Below the pieces are notes generated by a model, which was given only the letters and a program-made list of their open reading frames with translations, ran no database searches and was not told the DNA's origin. Source: Roseofilum halophilum BLCC-M91 (GTDB lineage Bacteria; Cyanobacteriota; Cyanobacteriia; Cyanobacteriales; Desertifilaceae). Taken from it: 64,000 nucleotides of DNA. The DNA is taken from positions 1 through 64,000 of the forward strand of contig NZ_JAQPOK010000088.1 of NCBI RefSeq assembly GCF_030068445.1. The letters are read 5' to 3'. Shown here piece after piece: positions 1 to 7,848 of this stretch (positions are counted from its first letter, which is position 1; each line of letters begins with the position of its first letter). The position numbers and the translations under genes are program-made.

Positions 1-372
1 CGGTAATGGGTAATGGGTAATGGGTAATGGGAAAACCATTTTTTACGCTATGCGTGCCCATTCTTCAGGCTTTTCATGGGACAACACTCTCAAGGAACAT
101 TTCGATTACTGTACCTCATAACATCGAAAAACGCTGTAAGGAGTTAGGGAGCGAGATATTAAGAAGTTAGGGAGCGAGACGCTCCCACTCCTTAATATTA
201 AAGGTTTTAGGAGTGCGGGCATCTTGCCCGCTTGTTCGATATCAAAGCTATAGCAAGGCGCGATCCCATTCTGCAACCTGACTACCAATTACCCATTACC
301 CATTACCCATTACCTATTACCGCGCGTTTCATGTCTGCGAAGCAGAAAGCGCTATAACTCTGGATTCTATGC
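1..372. repeat. Repeat-filled spacer downstream of potB
   Basis: No gene is supported here. The stretch opens with four TAATGGG heptamers. A unique-looking block follows, and it is repeated with divergence near 60.02-60.16 kb (shared AAAACCATTTTT, CAGGCTTTTCATGGGA and TGTACCTCATAACATCGAAAA). Next come hairpin elements of the GGGAGCG/CGCTCCC type and a GCGGGCATCTTGCCCGC hairpin, and finally another run of heptamers in the opposite orientation. A short frame across the hairpins on the minus strand reads only repeat sequence. potC, which often accompanies potABD, is not here. Confidence 0.8.
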
Positions 373-1275
373 CTAGGCTTGGGGGGTGGGGTCGCCATAT
401 TTGATTAAGAGGGCGATCGCCAAACTGACGGCTAAAATCACCACCATACTGAGCGCGGAGCCAAATCCCCAGTTCTGAGTCGCGCCCAGAAACTGGTTAT
501 AAATCAAACGAGCTGCGGTCATACTGGATGCACCTCCAAGCAGCTCCGGATTGACAAAATCCCCTAAACTACTGATAAAGACCAATAGACTCCCGGCGGC
601 AATACCTTGGAAGGTTTGGGGAACGGTAATTTTCCAGAATCCTTGTATGGGGGTTGCGCCTAAATCGGCTGATGCTTCTAATAACCGTTTATCGAGCTTT
701 TCCAGGGCTGAATAGAGAATTAATACCATATAGGGCAAAAAGCTGTAACTCATGCCAATGAGAACGGCTGGCCATTCATTAAGCAGATTTAAGGGGGGCA
801 AACCGATACTGGTGATAATGCTATTGAATACGCCTGTCCGTCGGAGGATGGTGATCCAGGCATAGGAGCGCAACAGGGAAGAAGTCCACAGGGGCAGCAC
901 AAAGCCCAAGAGGATTAAATTTTGCCAGCGTTTGGGGGCGTTGAGGGCGATCCAATAGGCAACCGGGAAACCCAAAAGTAGGCAAATGGTCGTTGTTCCG
1001 ATCGCAAAAAAGAGCGATCGCCCAATCACTTGCAGATAAACCGGTTCAAATACCCGCAAATAATTCTCCAATCCCGAAGGATTCACCACATCCCCCGGTC
1101 GAATATTGGGCACTAAACTTAACTCAAAAATTACCAGAGTGGGTAACACTAAAAGCATTAAAAGCCACAAACCAGCAGGCCCTAGGAGGACGCTGGGGCC
1201 AATCAAAGTTGACCAACGGCGTTTAGGAGTCGGCATTTCAGTTGACTGGGATTCAGAAGGAACAGTTGAAGACAT
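373..1275 (-). CDS. potB: Polyamine ABC transporter permease PotB
   Basis: Inner-membrane permease of a spermidine/putrescine-type importer. The 300-residue protein has a hydrophilic N-terminus and about six hydrophobic segments. Near residues 200-228 it carries the binding-protein-dependent permease loop (EASADLGA followed by GFWKITVPQ), which docks on the PotA ATPase. It is the last gene of a minus-strand potA-potD-potB order, 47 bp after potD. The spacer and the bases just before the ATG belong to the dispersed element ending in CATTACCGCGCGAAGC, so no Shine-Dalgarno is visible. The transporter normally needs a second permease, PotC, which is not in the window. Family assignment is firm. 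Polyamine specificity is inferred from the family and the PotD neighbour. Confidence 0.9.
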   Translation of the reverse strand: MSSTVPSESQSTEMPTPKRRWSTLIGPSVLLGPAGLWLLMLLVLPTLVIFELSLVPNIRPGDVVNPSGLENYLRVFEPVYLQVIGRSLFFAIGTTTICLLLGFPVAYWIALNAPKRWQNLILLGFVLPLWTSSLLRSYAWITILRRTGVFNSIITSIGLPPLNLLNEWPAVLIGMSYSFLPYMVLILYSALEKLDKRLLEASADLGATPIQGFWKITVPQTFQGIAAGSLLVFISSLGDFVNPELLGGASSMTAARLIYNQFLGATQNWGFGSALSMVVILAVSLAIALLIKYGDPTPQA

Positions 1276-1322
1276 AAAGTGCTTCGCGCGGTAATGGGTA
1301 AAAATTTAACTTTCTTGCTCGT

Positions 1323-2462
1323 TTAACTACTGGTTAATTGAGTCCAATAGCGGTCATAGAGTTGGGCAATATCGTCTTTCACGGGCGAAACACTTTCACA
1401 GTTAGCTAAAATCTCTGGAGCCGGAAACAGGGTACGATCGCCTTGAATCTCCTCCGGTAATTGTTCATAGGCGACTCGATTCGCCGTAGCAAAACTGAGG
1501 CGCTTCGTAATTTCAGCCGCTACCGCCGGTTGTAACATGAAATTAATCCAAGCATAGGCCCCATCTGGATTAGGAGCTGTTTTGGGAATCACCAGGGTAT
1601 CCGTCCACAAAGAAGAGCCATTTTCAGGAATTACATAGCCCAGGTTTTCGTCTTCTCCCATGATTTCACTGGCATCCACCGAATAACCCATAGCAATTTT
1701 CAGATCGCCGGTGAGAATTTGGGGTCGCCAAGCATCGGAAGTAAAAGAGGCGATCGCCGGTTTCAAGTCCACCAACGCTTCATAGGCCTCTTCAATTTCC
1801 TGGGGATTTTCCGAATTCAGAGAATAACCCAAATGTTTCAGCGTCGCCCCCATCACCTCCCGCACATCATTGAGCAGCGTCACTTGGCGGCTTAATTGGG
1901 ATTGATTTTGCCACAAATATTCCCAATTTTCCGGTTCCCCATTTAAGGCTTGGCGATTATAAATTAACCCTGTTGTTCCCCAACTAATGGGAATACTGTG
2001 AGCATTGCCAGCGTCATAGGGCGGATTCTGGTAATTCTCAAAAAGCTGATTTAAACCTTCAATGCGACCGAGATCCAGGGGAGTTAATAAATCATCCTCC
2101 ACCATTTTCAGCACCATATAATCCGAGGGATAAATGATACTATAAGCACCGCCACCCCCAGCTAAAACTTTAGCCAGCATCGCCTCATTAGAATCAAACA
2201 CATCGGCGATGACTTGAATCCCCGTTTGTTGTTCAAATTGGGCCAGCAAATCCTCATCGGTATACCCGGCCCAGGTATAAATATAAAGTTTATTACTATC
2301 CCCTCTTTCCACGCTCTGAGTTTGCACATCTGCCAACGTCCAACCACAAGAAGACAACCCCAAACCGGCTAAGGCAGCAGTTGTCCCCTGCAAGAAACGG
2401 CGACGGTTGATCGGGCGAGAAGATGAGAGATGATCCGGCTTATCCTGTTGACGCATGGGCAA
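1323..2462 (-). CDS. potD: Polyamine-binding lipoprotein PotD
   Basis: Periplasmic substrate-binding protein of the transporter, 379 residues. The N-terminus has a twin-arginine motif (NRRRFLQG, residues 19-26), a hydrophobic stretch and a lipobox LSSC with Cys39. This suggests Tat export of a folded protein followed by lipid anchoring. The body matches the extracellular solute-binding family of PotD/PotF: IYTWAGYTDEDLLAQFEQQTG near the mature start and a tryptophan-rich pocket (SWGTTGLIYN, WEYLW). It lies between potA and potB on the same strand. The 213-bp gap to potA holds a CCCTCTCCC-type interspersed repeat, so the operon may be split or internally promoted. Confidence 0.93.
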   Translation of the reverse strand: MPMRQQDKPDHLSSSRPINRRRFLQGTTAALAGLGLSSCGWTLADVQTQSVERGDSNKLYIYTWAGYTDEDLLAQFEQQTGIQVIADVFDSNEAMLAKVLAGGGGAYSIIYPSDYMVLKMVEDDLLTPLDLGRIEGLNQLFENYQNPPYDAGNAHSIPISWGTTGLIYNRQALNGEPENWEYLWQNQSQLSRQVTLLNDVREVMGATLKHLGYSLNSENPQEIEEAYEALVDLKPAIASFTSDAWRPQILTGDLKIAMGYSVDASEIMGEDENLGYVIPENGSSLWTDTLVIPKTAPNPDGAYAWINFMLQPAVAAEITKRLSFATANRVAYEQLPEEIQGDRTLFPAPEILANCESVSPVKDDIAQLYDRYWTQLTSS

Positions 2463-2517
2463 CCCTTACTTCAGTGACCAAGAGATTTGATCCAATTTAT
2501 TTGAGACGTAAACTTGG

Positions 2518-2622
2518 AAGTCCCTCTCCCTTTCATGTCCGCTTGCGGAAAATCCCTCTCCCTGGGGAGAGGGACTTCTGCTCCCCTTCTCCTATGGGAG
2601 AAGGGGCTGGGGGATGAGGGCA
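2518..2622. repeat. Interspersed CCCTCTCCC hairpin repeat
   Basis: A roughly 105-bp copy of an imperfect inverted-repeat element (CCCTCTCCCT...GGGAGAGGGACTT...CTTCTCC..GGGAGAAGGGG, ending GGGGGATGAGGGC). It sits between potA and potD. Other copies are at about 16.24, 21.38, 40.41, 44.59 and 44.69 kb. It encodes no transposase and resembles a MITE- or REP-like element. Confidence 0.75.
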
Positions 2623-2675
2623 ACCGTTGATAACTCATTATAAAATGCTACATAACTTCTTGAATTTAGATTGTC

Positions 2676-3815
2676 CTATTCATGCAAAGCCAAACAATCC
2701 GTCGGCTGCCAATGGACATAGAAGGCAGTTTCCGGATTAGATAGGGCTTGAGCATAGGAACTCCCTTCGCGAACCGGTTGGGATACGGTAATTTGATCGC
2801 CTGAAACCAATTCCACCACACATTGAATATGGGTTCCCATAAACATCGTATGCTTAATTCGGCCTTCAAAACAGTTGCGATCGCCCTCTGGAGGAGTCAA
2901 ACTCAGGTGAATTTTTTCCGGTCGTACACTCACCACCAGGCGATCGCCCCCTGCCGCGCTACCCTTGAGGTCTGAAGCTGCCCAAATCTTCAATCCCTTA
3001 TCCGTTTGTACCTCAACCGCTCCCGAATGCAGGGAAGCGCTGCGACCTTTGAATAAATTGGTATCCCCAATAAAATCGGCGACAAAGGGAGTAGCCGGAC
3101 AATTGTAAATCTCACTGGGAGAGCCAATTTGTTCAATTTTGCCATCGCGCATAATGGCGATGCGATCGGAAAGGGAAAGGGCCTCTTCCTGATCGTGGGT
3201 AACCATCACAAACGTTAGTCCTAACTCCTGATGCAAATTAGACAATTCTACCTGCATCTCTTTGCGTAATTTCAGATCCAACGCCCCCAAGGGTTCATCC
3301 AATAACAAAACCGCCGGTCGATTCACCAACGCCCGTGCCAGAGCCACCCGTTGTTGCTGTCCCCCAGACATTTGTTTGGGCAAGCGATGGGCAAACGCCT
3401 CCATTTTCACCAAGCGGAGCGCTTCCTTTACTCGGTCTTCAATCTGGGCTTTCGTCAGCTTTTTTAACCGCAGTCCAAAGGCAATGTTCTCCCAAACATT
3501 CATATGTCCAAACAGGGCATAACTTTGAAACACAGTATTGACCGGACGGCGGTAAGGGGGAACCTGGTTGACCGACTGCCCTTGAAGCAACAATTCCCCA
3601 GCCGAAGGCACTTCAAAACCGGCAATCAGTCTTAACGTCGTGGTTTTTCCACACCCAGAGGGCCCAAGGATACTAAAAAATTCACCTTGGTGAATATTCA
3701 AGTTTACGCCTCGGACAGCCGTTTCTGAGCCAAACACCTTAAAGACTTTGCGAAGCTCAACATCTAAGTCGATATTGGTTTCCCGATTGATTTGATTAGT
3801 TGCGGTCTGAGACAT
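2676..3815 (-). CDS. potA: Polyamine ABC transporter ATPase PotA
   Basis: ATPase subunit that energises polyamine uptake. The sequence shows the Walker A loop GPSGCGKTT, Q-loop FQSYALF, signature MSGGQQQR, Walker B VLLLDEP and switch histidine VTHDQEEA. A C-terminal TOBE-type domain (about residues 280-379) is typical of PotA/MalK-like ATPases. An upstream TTG would add six residues. I place the start at the ATG of MSQTATNQ because AGGGG lies about nine bases before it. It is the first gene of the minus-strand transporter group. Confidence 0.93.
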   Translation of the reverse strand: MSQTATNQINRETNIDLDVELRKVFKVFGSETAVRGVNLNIHQGEFFSILGPSGCGKTTTLRLIAGFEVPSAGELLLQGQSVNQVPPYRRPVNTVFQSYALFGHMNVWENIAFGLRLKKLTKAQIEDRVKEALRLVKMEAFAHRLPKQMSGGQQQRVALARALVNRPAVLLLDEPLGALDLKLRKEMQVELSNLHQELGLTFVMVTHDQEEALSLSDRIAIMRDGKIEQIGSPSEIYNCPATPFVADFIGDTNLFKGRSASLHSGAVEVQTDKGLKIWAASDLKGSAAGGDRLVVSVRPEKIHLSLTPPEGDRNCFEGRIKHTMFMGTHIQCVVELVSGDQITVSQPVREGSSYAQALSNPETAFYVHWQPTDCLALHE

Positions 3816-3894
3816 AATGAGAACCCCTAGCAATGAGTCCGCAGTTAAGCAGGGACAGTAACAAGGATCTAGATGGTTTCAGTTTAATCTATAT

Positions 3895-3915
3895 CAATTA
3901 CCAATTACCAATTGC
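3895..3915. repeat. AATTACC heptamer run
   Basis: Three tandem 7-bp units (AATTACC) at the end of the oxidoreductase gene and in the spacer after it, one of many short heptanucleotide arrays in the window. Confidence 0.7.
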
Positions 3916-4888
3916 CCTTGAATTGAATCTGTTGCAGGGTACGAACTAGGTCTGCTCCAACCCATCCGGAGGAGTGAGGAGAAGGTTGATTGTGACGTAC
4001 ACAGTCCAGGAAATGATCGCAAACTTGTTTTAGGGGTTCTCCTGGAGGGGGGGACAGGACTTCGAGGTTCATGCCTACTGGGTTAAAATTGCCCCCTTGA
4101 ACCTCGAAGTGTCCCTGTTGCACAATTAGAGGATCGGCACTGAGTTCATCAAAAATTAACGTCCCCTCTGACCCAACGACGGCTAAACGTCTTTGTTTAT
4201 CTGGGTTGAGCCAACAGAGGTGGATGGTAGCCTTAAATCCACTGGGATAGATGAGTTTCACCCAAACCACATCGGGTAAACCTGGCTGTAACCAGGTGTC
4301 GGCGGTCGCATCAACTTCTATAGGGGTTTCTCCTAACCAGTGATTAAAGATGGCCAGATCGTGGATGGCTAAGTCCCAGAGCGCGTCTACGTCTTGGCGC
4401 ACGGGGCCTAAATGGGTGCGGGTGGCATATCCATAGCGTAGCTCTCCTACTGCTCCAGAAGAGAGTGCCTCTTTGCCTCGCTGCACTACGGGATGAAATA
4501 GATAGGTATGGTCTACTACAAGCTGTCGTTGTTGAGTTTCTGCTAGATGGCAAAGCTCTAGACATTCTTGGGCATCCAGGGTGAGGGGTTTTTCGGCTAA
4601 TACGTGACAATTCTGATTGAGGGCGTATTTAATGATCTCATAGTGGCTGGAGGCGGGGGTGGCGATCGCCGCTAATTCCACCTCTTCCCCCCCTAAAACC
4701 CCCTGCCAATCTTCGGTCAACTGCACCGAGTCGGGCAGGTTATACCGATTTTTCATCGCCTCTAGTCGGCTAGGGTTGGGGTCTACCACCGCTACGACTT
4801 CCGTCTGGGGATGCTCCAGGAAATTACGGATTAAATGGGTTCCCCATCGACCCGCGCCCAAAATCCCAATCTTAAATGGCTTATCCAC
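3905..4888 (-). CDS. Gfo/Idh/MocA family NAD(P)-dependent oxidoreductase
   Basis: Predicted soluble dehydrogenase acting on a sugar, inositol or amino-sugar-like substrate that cannot be named. The N-terminal Rossmann fold starts immediately (GILGAGRWGTHLIRNF, residues 8-23). The family EKP motif is present (HVLAEKPLTL, about residue 101), followed by the C-terminal alpha/beta domain with the DLAIHDLAIFNHW segment. At 327 residues it has normal length. The start codon is GTG. It begins 12 bp after the rnc stop on the same strand, so the two are probably co-transcribed. WLNPDKQRR and the late GWVGADLVRTL are usual for cyanobacterial members. The link with RNase III is positional only. Confidence 0.85.
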   Translation of the reverse strand: MDKPFKIGILGAGRWGTHLIRNFLEHPQTEVVAVVDPNPSRLEAMKNRYNLPDSVQLTEDWQGVLGGEEVELAAIATPASSHYEIIKYALNQNCHVLAEKPLTLDAQECLELCHLAETQQRQLVVDHTYLFHPVVQRGKEALSSGAVGELRYGYATRTHLGPVRQDVDALWDLAIHDLAIFNHWLGETPIEVDATADTWLQPGLPDVVWVKLIYPSGFKATIHLCWLNPDKQRRLAVVGSEGTLIFDELSADPLIVQQGHFEVQGGNFNPVGMNLEVLSPPPGEPLKQVCDHFLDCVRHNQPSPHSSGWVGADLVRTLQQIQFKGNW

Positions 4889-4900
4889 GCTGTCGTTATT

Positions 4901-5674
4901 TCACCCCTCTTGAGCGATCTTGATTTTTGATAAGGCATCTTTAGCGGCTGCTTGTTCGGCTGCTTTGCGCGATCGCCCTTTTCCTGTACCATAGGATTCT
5001 CCCTGCACCCAAACCTGAGCCGTAAAGGGTTCGGCTGTATGTTTTTGCGATTCTACCGTAATCAGTTTATATTCCGGTAAAACCTTATGAACTGCTTGAG
5101 TCCATTCTTGCAGAGCTGATTTATAATCTCGCCGAGCCGGATCTTTACGAATCTCCGTAGACAGAGTGGTAAAATGACCATCAAGCCAAGGTCGGATTAA
5201 CTCTAGGGTATGGGTACTCAAGTACAGGGCCCCTAAAATGGCTTCAAAAGCATCTGCTAAACGGGATGAACGGCCGAGTTTATCGCTGGCTGTTCCCCGA
5301 TCCATCACCAAGTCTTGTTCTAAACTGTAACGATCGGCTAACTGGGCTAAAGTGCGATCGCTCACCAAAATTTTCCGAATCGCCGAAAATTCCCCTACCG
5401 ACGCATCCGGATACAATTCCATCAATAATTCTGAAGCCGCGATCCGAACCACCGCATCACCAATAAACTCTAATTGCTCATAGTTTTCTGTAGAGGACAT
5501 ACTCGGATGAGTCAGCGCTTTATCGAGTAAACGCCATTCCACCGGAGAGGTTTCCGGTAACCCCAGCTTGAGAATGACACTTTGCAACTGCCGTTGTCTT
5601 CGGGGATAACTAACTTCTTCAGGGACAGAACTAGACATTACCCATCCAATGTGAGGTTTTGCTAATTTTCCCAT
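4901..5674 (-). CDS. rnc: Ribonuclease III
   Basis: Double-strand-specific endoribonuclease for rRNA, mRNA and antisense-RNA processing. The catalytic signature is NYEQLEFIGDAVV (residues 64-76, the acidic Mg-binding patch). The second acidic cluster DAFEAILGALYL follows near 134-145. A double-stranded RNA-binding domain occupies about residues 180-255 (DYKSALQEW ... GKGRSRKAAEQAAAKDAL). The 257 residues are slightly longer than the bacterial norm because of the N-terminus. An alternative ATG at residue 13 (MSSSVPEE) is possible, and neither start has a good Shine-Dalgarno. Cyanobacteria often carry several RNase III-like proteins, so this may be one of two full-length paralogues. Confidence 0.92.
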   Translation of the reverse strand: MGKLAKPHIGWVMSSSVPEEVSYPRRQRQLQSVILKLGLPETSPVEWRLLDKALTHPSMSSTENYEQLEFIGDAVVRIAASELLMELYPDASVGEFSAIRKILVSDRTLAQLADRYSLEQDLVMDRGTASDKLGRSSRLADAFEAILGALYLSTHTLELIRPWLDGHFTTLSTEIRKDPARRDYKSALQEWTQAVHKVLPEYKLITVESQKHTAEPFTAQVWVQGESYGTGKGRSRKAAEQAAAKDALSKIKIAQEG

Positions 5675-5687
5675 CCTATCTTAAATA

Positions 5688-5706
5688 ATTAAAAATTAAA
5701 AATTAG
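5688..5706. repeat. AATTAAA/AAATTAA heptamer run
   Basis: Short A/T heptamer array in the 35-bp spacer between the unknown 193-residue gene and rnc. The same class of array occurs near 34.2 and 44.8 kb. Confidence 0.6.
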
Positions 5707-5709
5707 TTT

Positions 5710-6291
5710 CTAAGGACAGATTGTTTTTTTAGGACGTTTAAGAGCATGGAGTTCTAGGGCCTGATGGAAATCGATCGGTTGCCAATAGGATACTCCTTTG
5801 AGGTAAGTTACTGACGTAAAATAGCGGCTGTTACGCACTTGAGTAACCGTTTGCGGTAATACGCCAATCAATTGCGCCAGCACCTGAGTATTGAGTTCTT
5901 CAACTGTTTTCTGGCCAAAGAAGGCTTCTAGATTCGAGAGCAGCTTTTCCGTCCGACAGAAAGGGTTAGGAGAAAACTGAGTGAGTTTGTGTAACCACCG
6001 CATCCATTGCAGGCGCATACTATAGGCTTGGTGGTAGTCTTGACGGTTGGTAATCGGCAACAATTCTGGGGAGCCAATAAACACTAATTCTCGGCCTTGT
6101 TCGTGGGAGGTAATCGCCGCACCTGGCCCTAGAAACTCGGCATAATAATCTGTACAGAGAATCAATGCACTTTTTTTCTGGGGGGAAATGGCAAAAACTC
6201 CTTTGATGTCCCAGGATTGGCGATCGCTGGATTTTAATTCTCTATGTCCTTCATTACACATCATCTCCGTTTCTCTCCCGACATCAATCAT
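5710..6291 (-). CDS. Unrecognised cyanobacterial protein, 193 aa
   Basis: I do not recognise a named family. The protein is soluble, with no signal peptide or membrane segment. Residues about 24-75 read as a beta-rich domain (WDIKGVFAISPQKKSALILCTDYYAEFLGPG). The C-terminal half is helical and contains LAQLIGVLPQTVTQVRNS, which resembles a helix-turn-helix but is not diagnostic. A second ATG at 6264 follows GGGAGA at good spacing and may be the true start. The gene stands alone upstream of rnc on the same strand. The 220-bp spacer on its 5' side holds a TATACT-like box. Coding potential looks real: no repeats, a long open frame and normal codon use. Confidence 0.65.
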   Translation of the reverse strand: MIDVGRETEMMCNEGHRELKSSDRQSWDIKGVFAISPQKKSALILCTDYYAEFLGPGAAITSHEQGRELVFIGSPELLPITNRQDYHQAYSMRLQWMRWLHKLTQFSPNPFCRTEKLLSNLEAFFGQKTVEELNTQVLAQLIGVLPQTVTQVRNSRYFTSVTYLKGVSYWQPIDFHQALELHALKRPKKTICP

Positions 6292-6513
6292 CTGTGAGCA
6301 AGTGTGGGTTGTTTAGTGGGCTGTTTTACGGCTCTACCCTTTACCTACACTTGTTGAGATTCTAATTTACGCCCTCTTTATTTGTCTTTATCAATTCTTT
6401 AATCTTTACCGAATCCACATATTTCTGCCTCAGTTTACTTAGTTTTTATCAAGTCTCCGTAGGAAAATTTCTGTTTTTTTGTATTACAGTATACCATAAT
6501 GCCCGATGGCCCA

Positions 6514-7338
6514 TTAAAGAATTTTTTCTAGGCCATAAACCAGGGTTTTCAGTTGTAAGACTTTGCGGATGGCTAGAAGTACGCCGGGCATGTAGCAGAG
6601 GCGATCGCTAGTATCATGACGCAAGGTGTACAATTCTCCTGGAGACCCAAACAAGATCTCTTGGTGGGCAATCAACCCTGGAAGGCGCACGCTATGAATG
6701 CGAATTCCCTCATCGGCCGATGCTCCTCTGGCTCCGGCTAGATGCTCCTTCTCATTTACCTTGGGAGGATTATAGGACTTACCCAACTCACCCAACAACT
6801 GAGCCGTTTTAATCGCCGTCCCACTCGGAGCATCCGCTTTCTGGTCGTGATGGAGTTCAATAATTTCCACATGATCGAAATACTTGGACGCTTGGATCGC
6901 CGCCTGCTGTAATAGAACCATACCAATCGAGAAATTAGGAATCACCAAACATCCCGTACTCGCTTTATCCGCAAACTCTGCCAACTCTTGTAACTGCTGG
7001 GGACTCAGGCCAGTTGTACCCACGACCGGACGAATTCCGTAGGCGATCGCACTGCGCACATTATCATAAACCGAATCCGGGTGCGTAAAGTCCACCATCA
7101 CCCCCAACTGACGCTCCTGAGTCGCATAGGCCAACATCGACTCTAACTGATTCAGAATCGGAACCTCCAGGGGGCCACATCCAGCCACCTCCCCCACATC
7201 CTGACCATTACGATCCGGATTGAGATCCACCCCCCCAATCAACTTCATATCCTCAGCTTGGGAAACAGCCTTAACCACCTCTTTGCCCATTTTCCCGGCT
7301 GCACCATTGACAATTACGGGAATCGTCTGATCGCTCAT
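6514..7338 (-). CDS. dapB: 4-hydroxy-tetrahydrodipicolinate reductase
   Basis: Catalyses the NAD(P)H-dependent reduction step of the diaminopimelate/lysine pathway, feeding peptidoglycan and lysine synthesis in the cytoplasm. Evidence is the nucleotide-binding loop [12 protein letters not shown] near the N-terminus, VVGTTGLS, and the family signature [15 protein letters not shown] with catalytic His-His and substrate-binding Lys. [18 protein letters not shown] also matches cyanobacterial enzymes. AGGAG lies six bases before the second of two adjacent ATGs, so MSDQTIPV is taken as the start. A longer frame begins ten codons earlier. Length, about 275 residues, is standard. Confidence 0.95.
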   Translation of the reverse strand: MSDQTIPVIVNGAAGKMGKEVVKAVSQAEDMKLIGGVDLNPDRNGQDVGEVAGCGPLEVPILNQLESMLAYATQERQLGVMVDFTHPDSVYDNVRSAIAYGIRPVVGTTGLSPQQLQELAEFADKASTGCLVIPNFSIGMVLLQQAAIQASKYFDHVEIIELHHDQKADAPSGTAIKTAQLLGELGKSYNPPKVNEKEHLAGARGASADEGIRIHSVRLPGLIAHQEILFGSPGELYTLRHDTSDRLCYMPGVLLAIRKVLQLKTLVYGLEKIL

Positions 7339-7371
7339 CATCCACTCCTGAATCATAAAACAAACAACCAC

Positions 7372-7848
7372 AATTGGCAGATCAGCCCTTGGCGTTGAGT
7401 CCTCTGAAAAGACACAATAGAAAAGTTAGGCGATCGGAAGTCGATCCTATCACGATCCTTGGCCCTCCAAAACCGGTAAGGACAGCTTACAGATTATCCG
7501 GTTGATTAGATAATCTCCTCGGAGAGAGGATAATAACCATCTTTTATCTTTGACTAAAACTTAAATGGACTCAGACATCTATGACCCTATGCCATCATAA
7601 AATCTATTATCATAGCTCAATATTAGAGGATATCTTAGTCCCGACCTGAGCGGATGTAACTGTACTCCCTTGCTAAGTAAGTTTGTCCATCTAGCCATGC
7701 GGTAGGTGGCTACAACTCTAGATGTGACAGGGTGCGAAAATCAGCAAGCCCATGGGCCGCTGATGCCAACCATACCCACCATAACAACATGATGCACCGT
7801 TCCTTACAGGTACCTGTTCATGTCGGACTCAGTCCGAAATTAGAGCCG
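7372..7848. other. Long leader region upstream of the adenylate cyclase
   Basis: This spacer is unusually long for the window and has internal pairings. AACCGG (7471-7476) pairs with CCGGTT (7498-7503), enclosing GTAAG/CTTAC. The overlapping GATTATC (7492-7498) can instead pair with GATAATC (7509-7515), or ATTATCC with GGATAAT (7528-7534). A TCCTC/GAGGA hairpin lies at 7516-7530. Such mutually exclusive stems are what an attenuator would show, but chance is possible. An open frame continues from GTG 7732 into the cyclase. It crosses a dispersed repeat (CATGTCGGACTCAGTCCGAAA, 7819-7839), also seen near 36.48 kb, which argues that this part is untranslated leader. Confidence 0.4.

Noticed and set aside
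106-288. Open frame of 60 codons on the minus strand
   Set aside because: It reads hairpin repeat DNA (LILRSGSVSLPNFLI) also seen at 36.4 kb; no ribosome-binding site or family.
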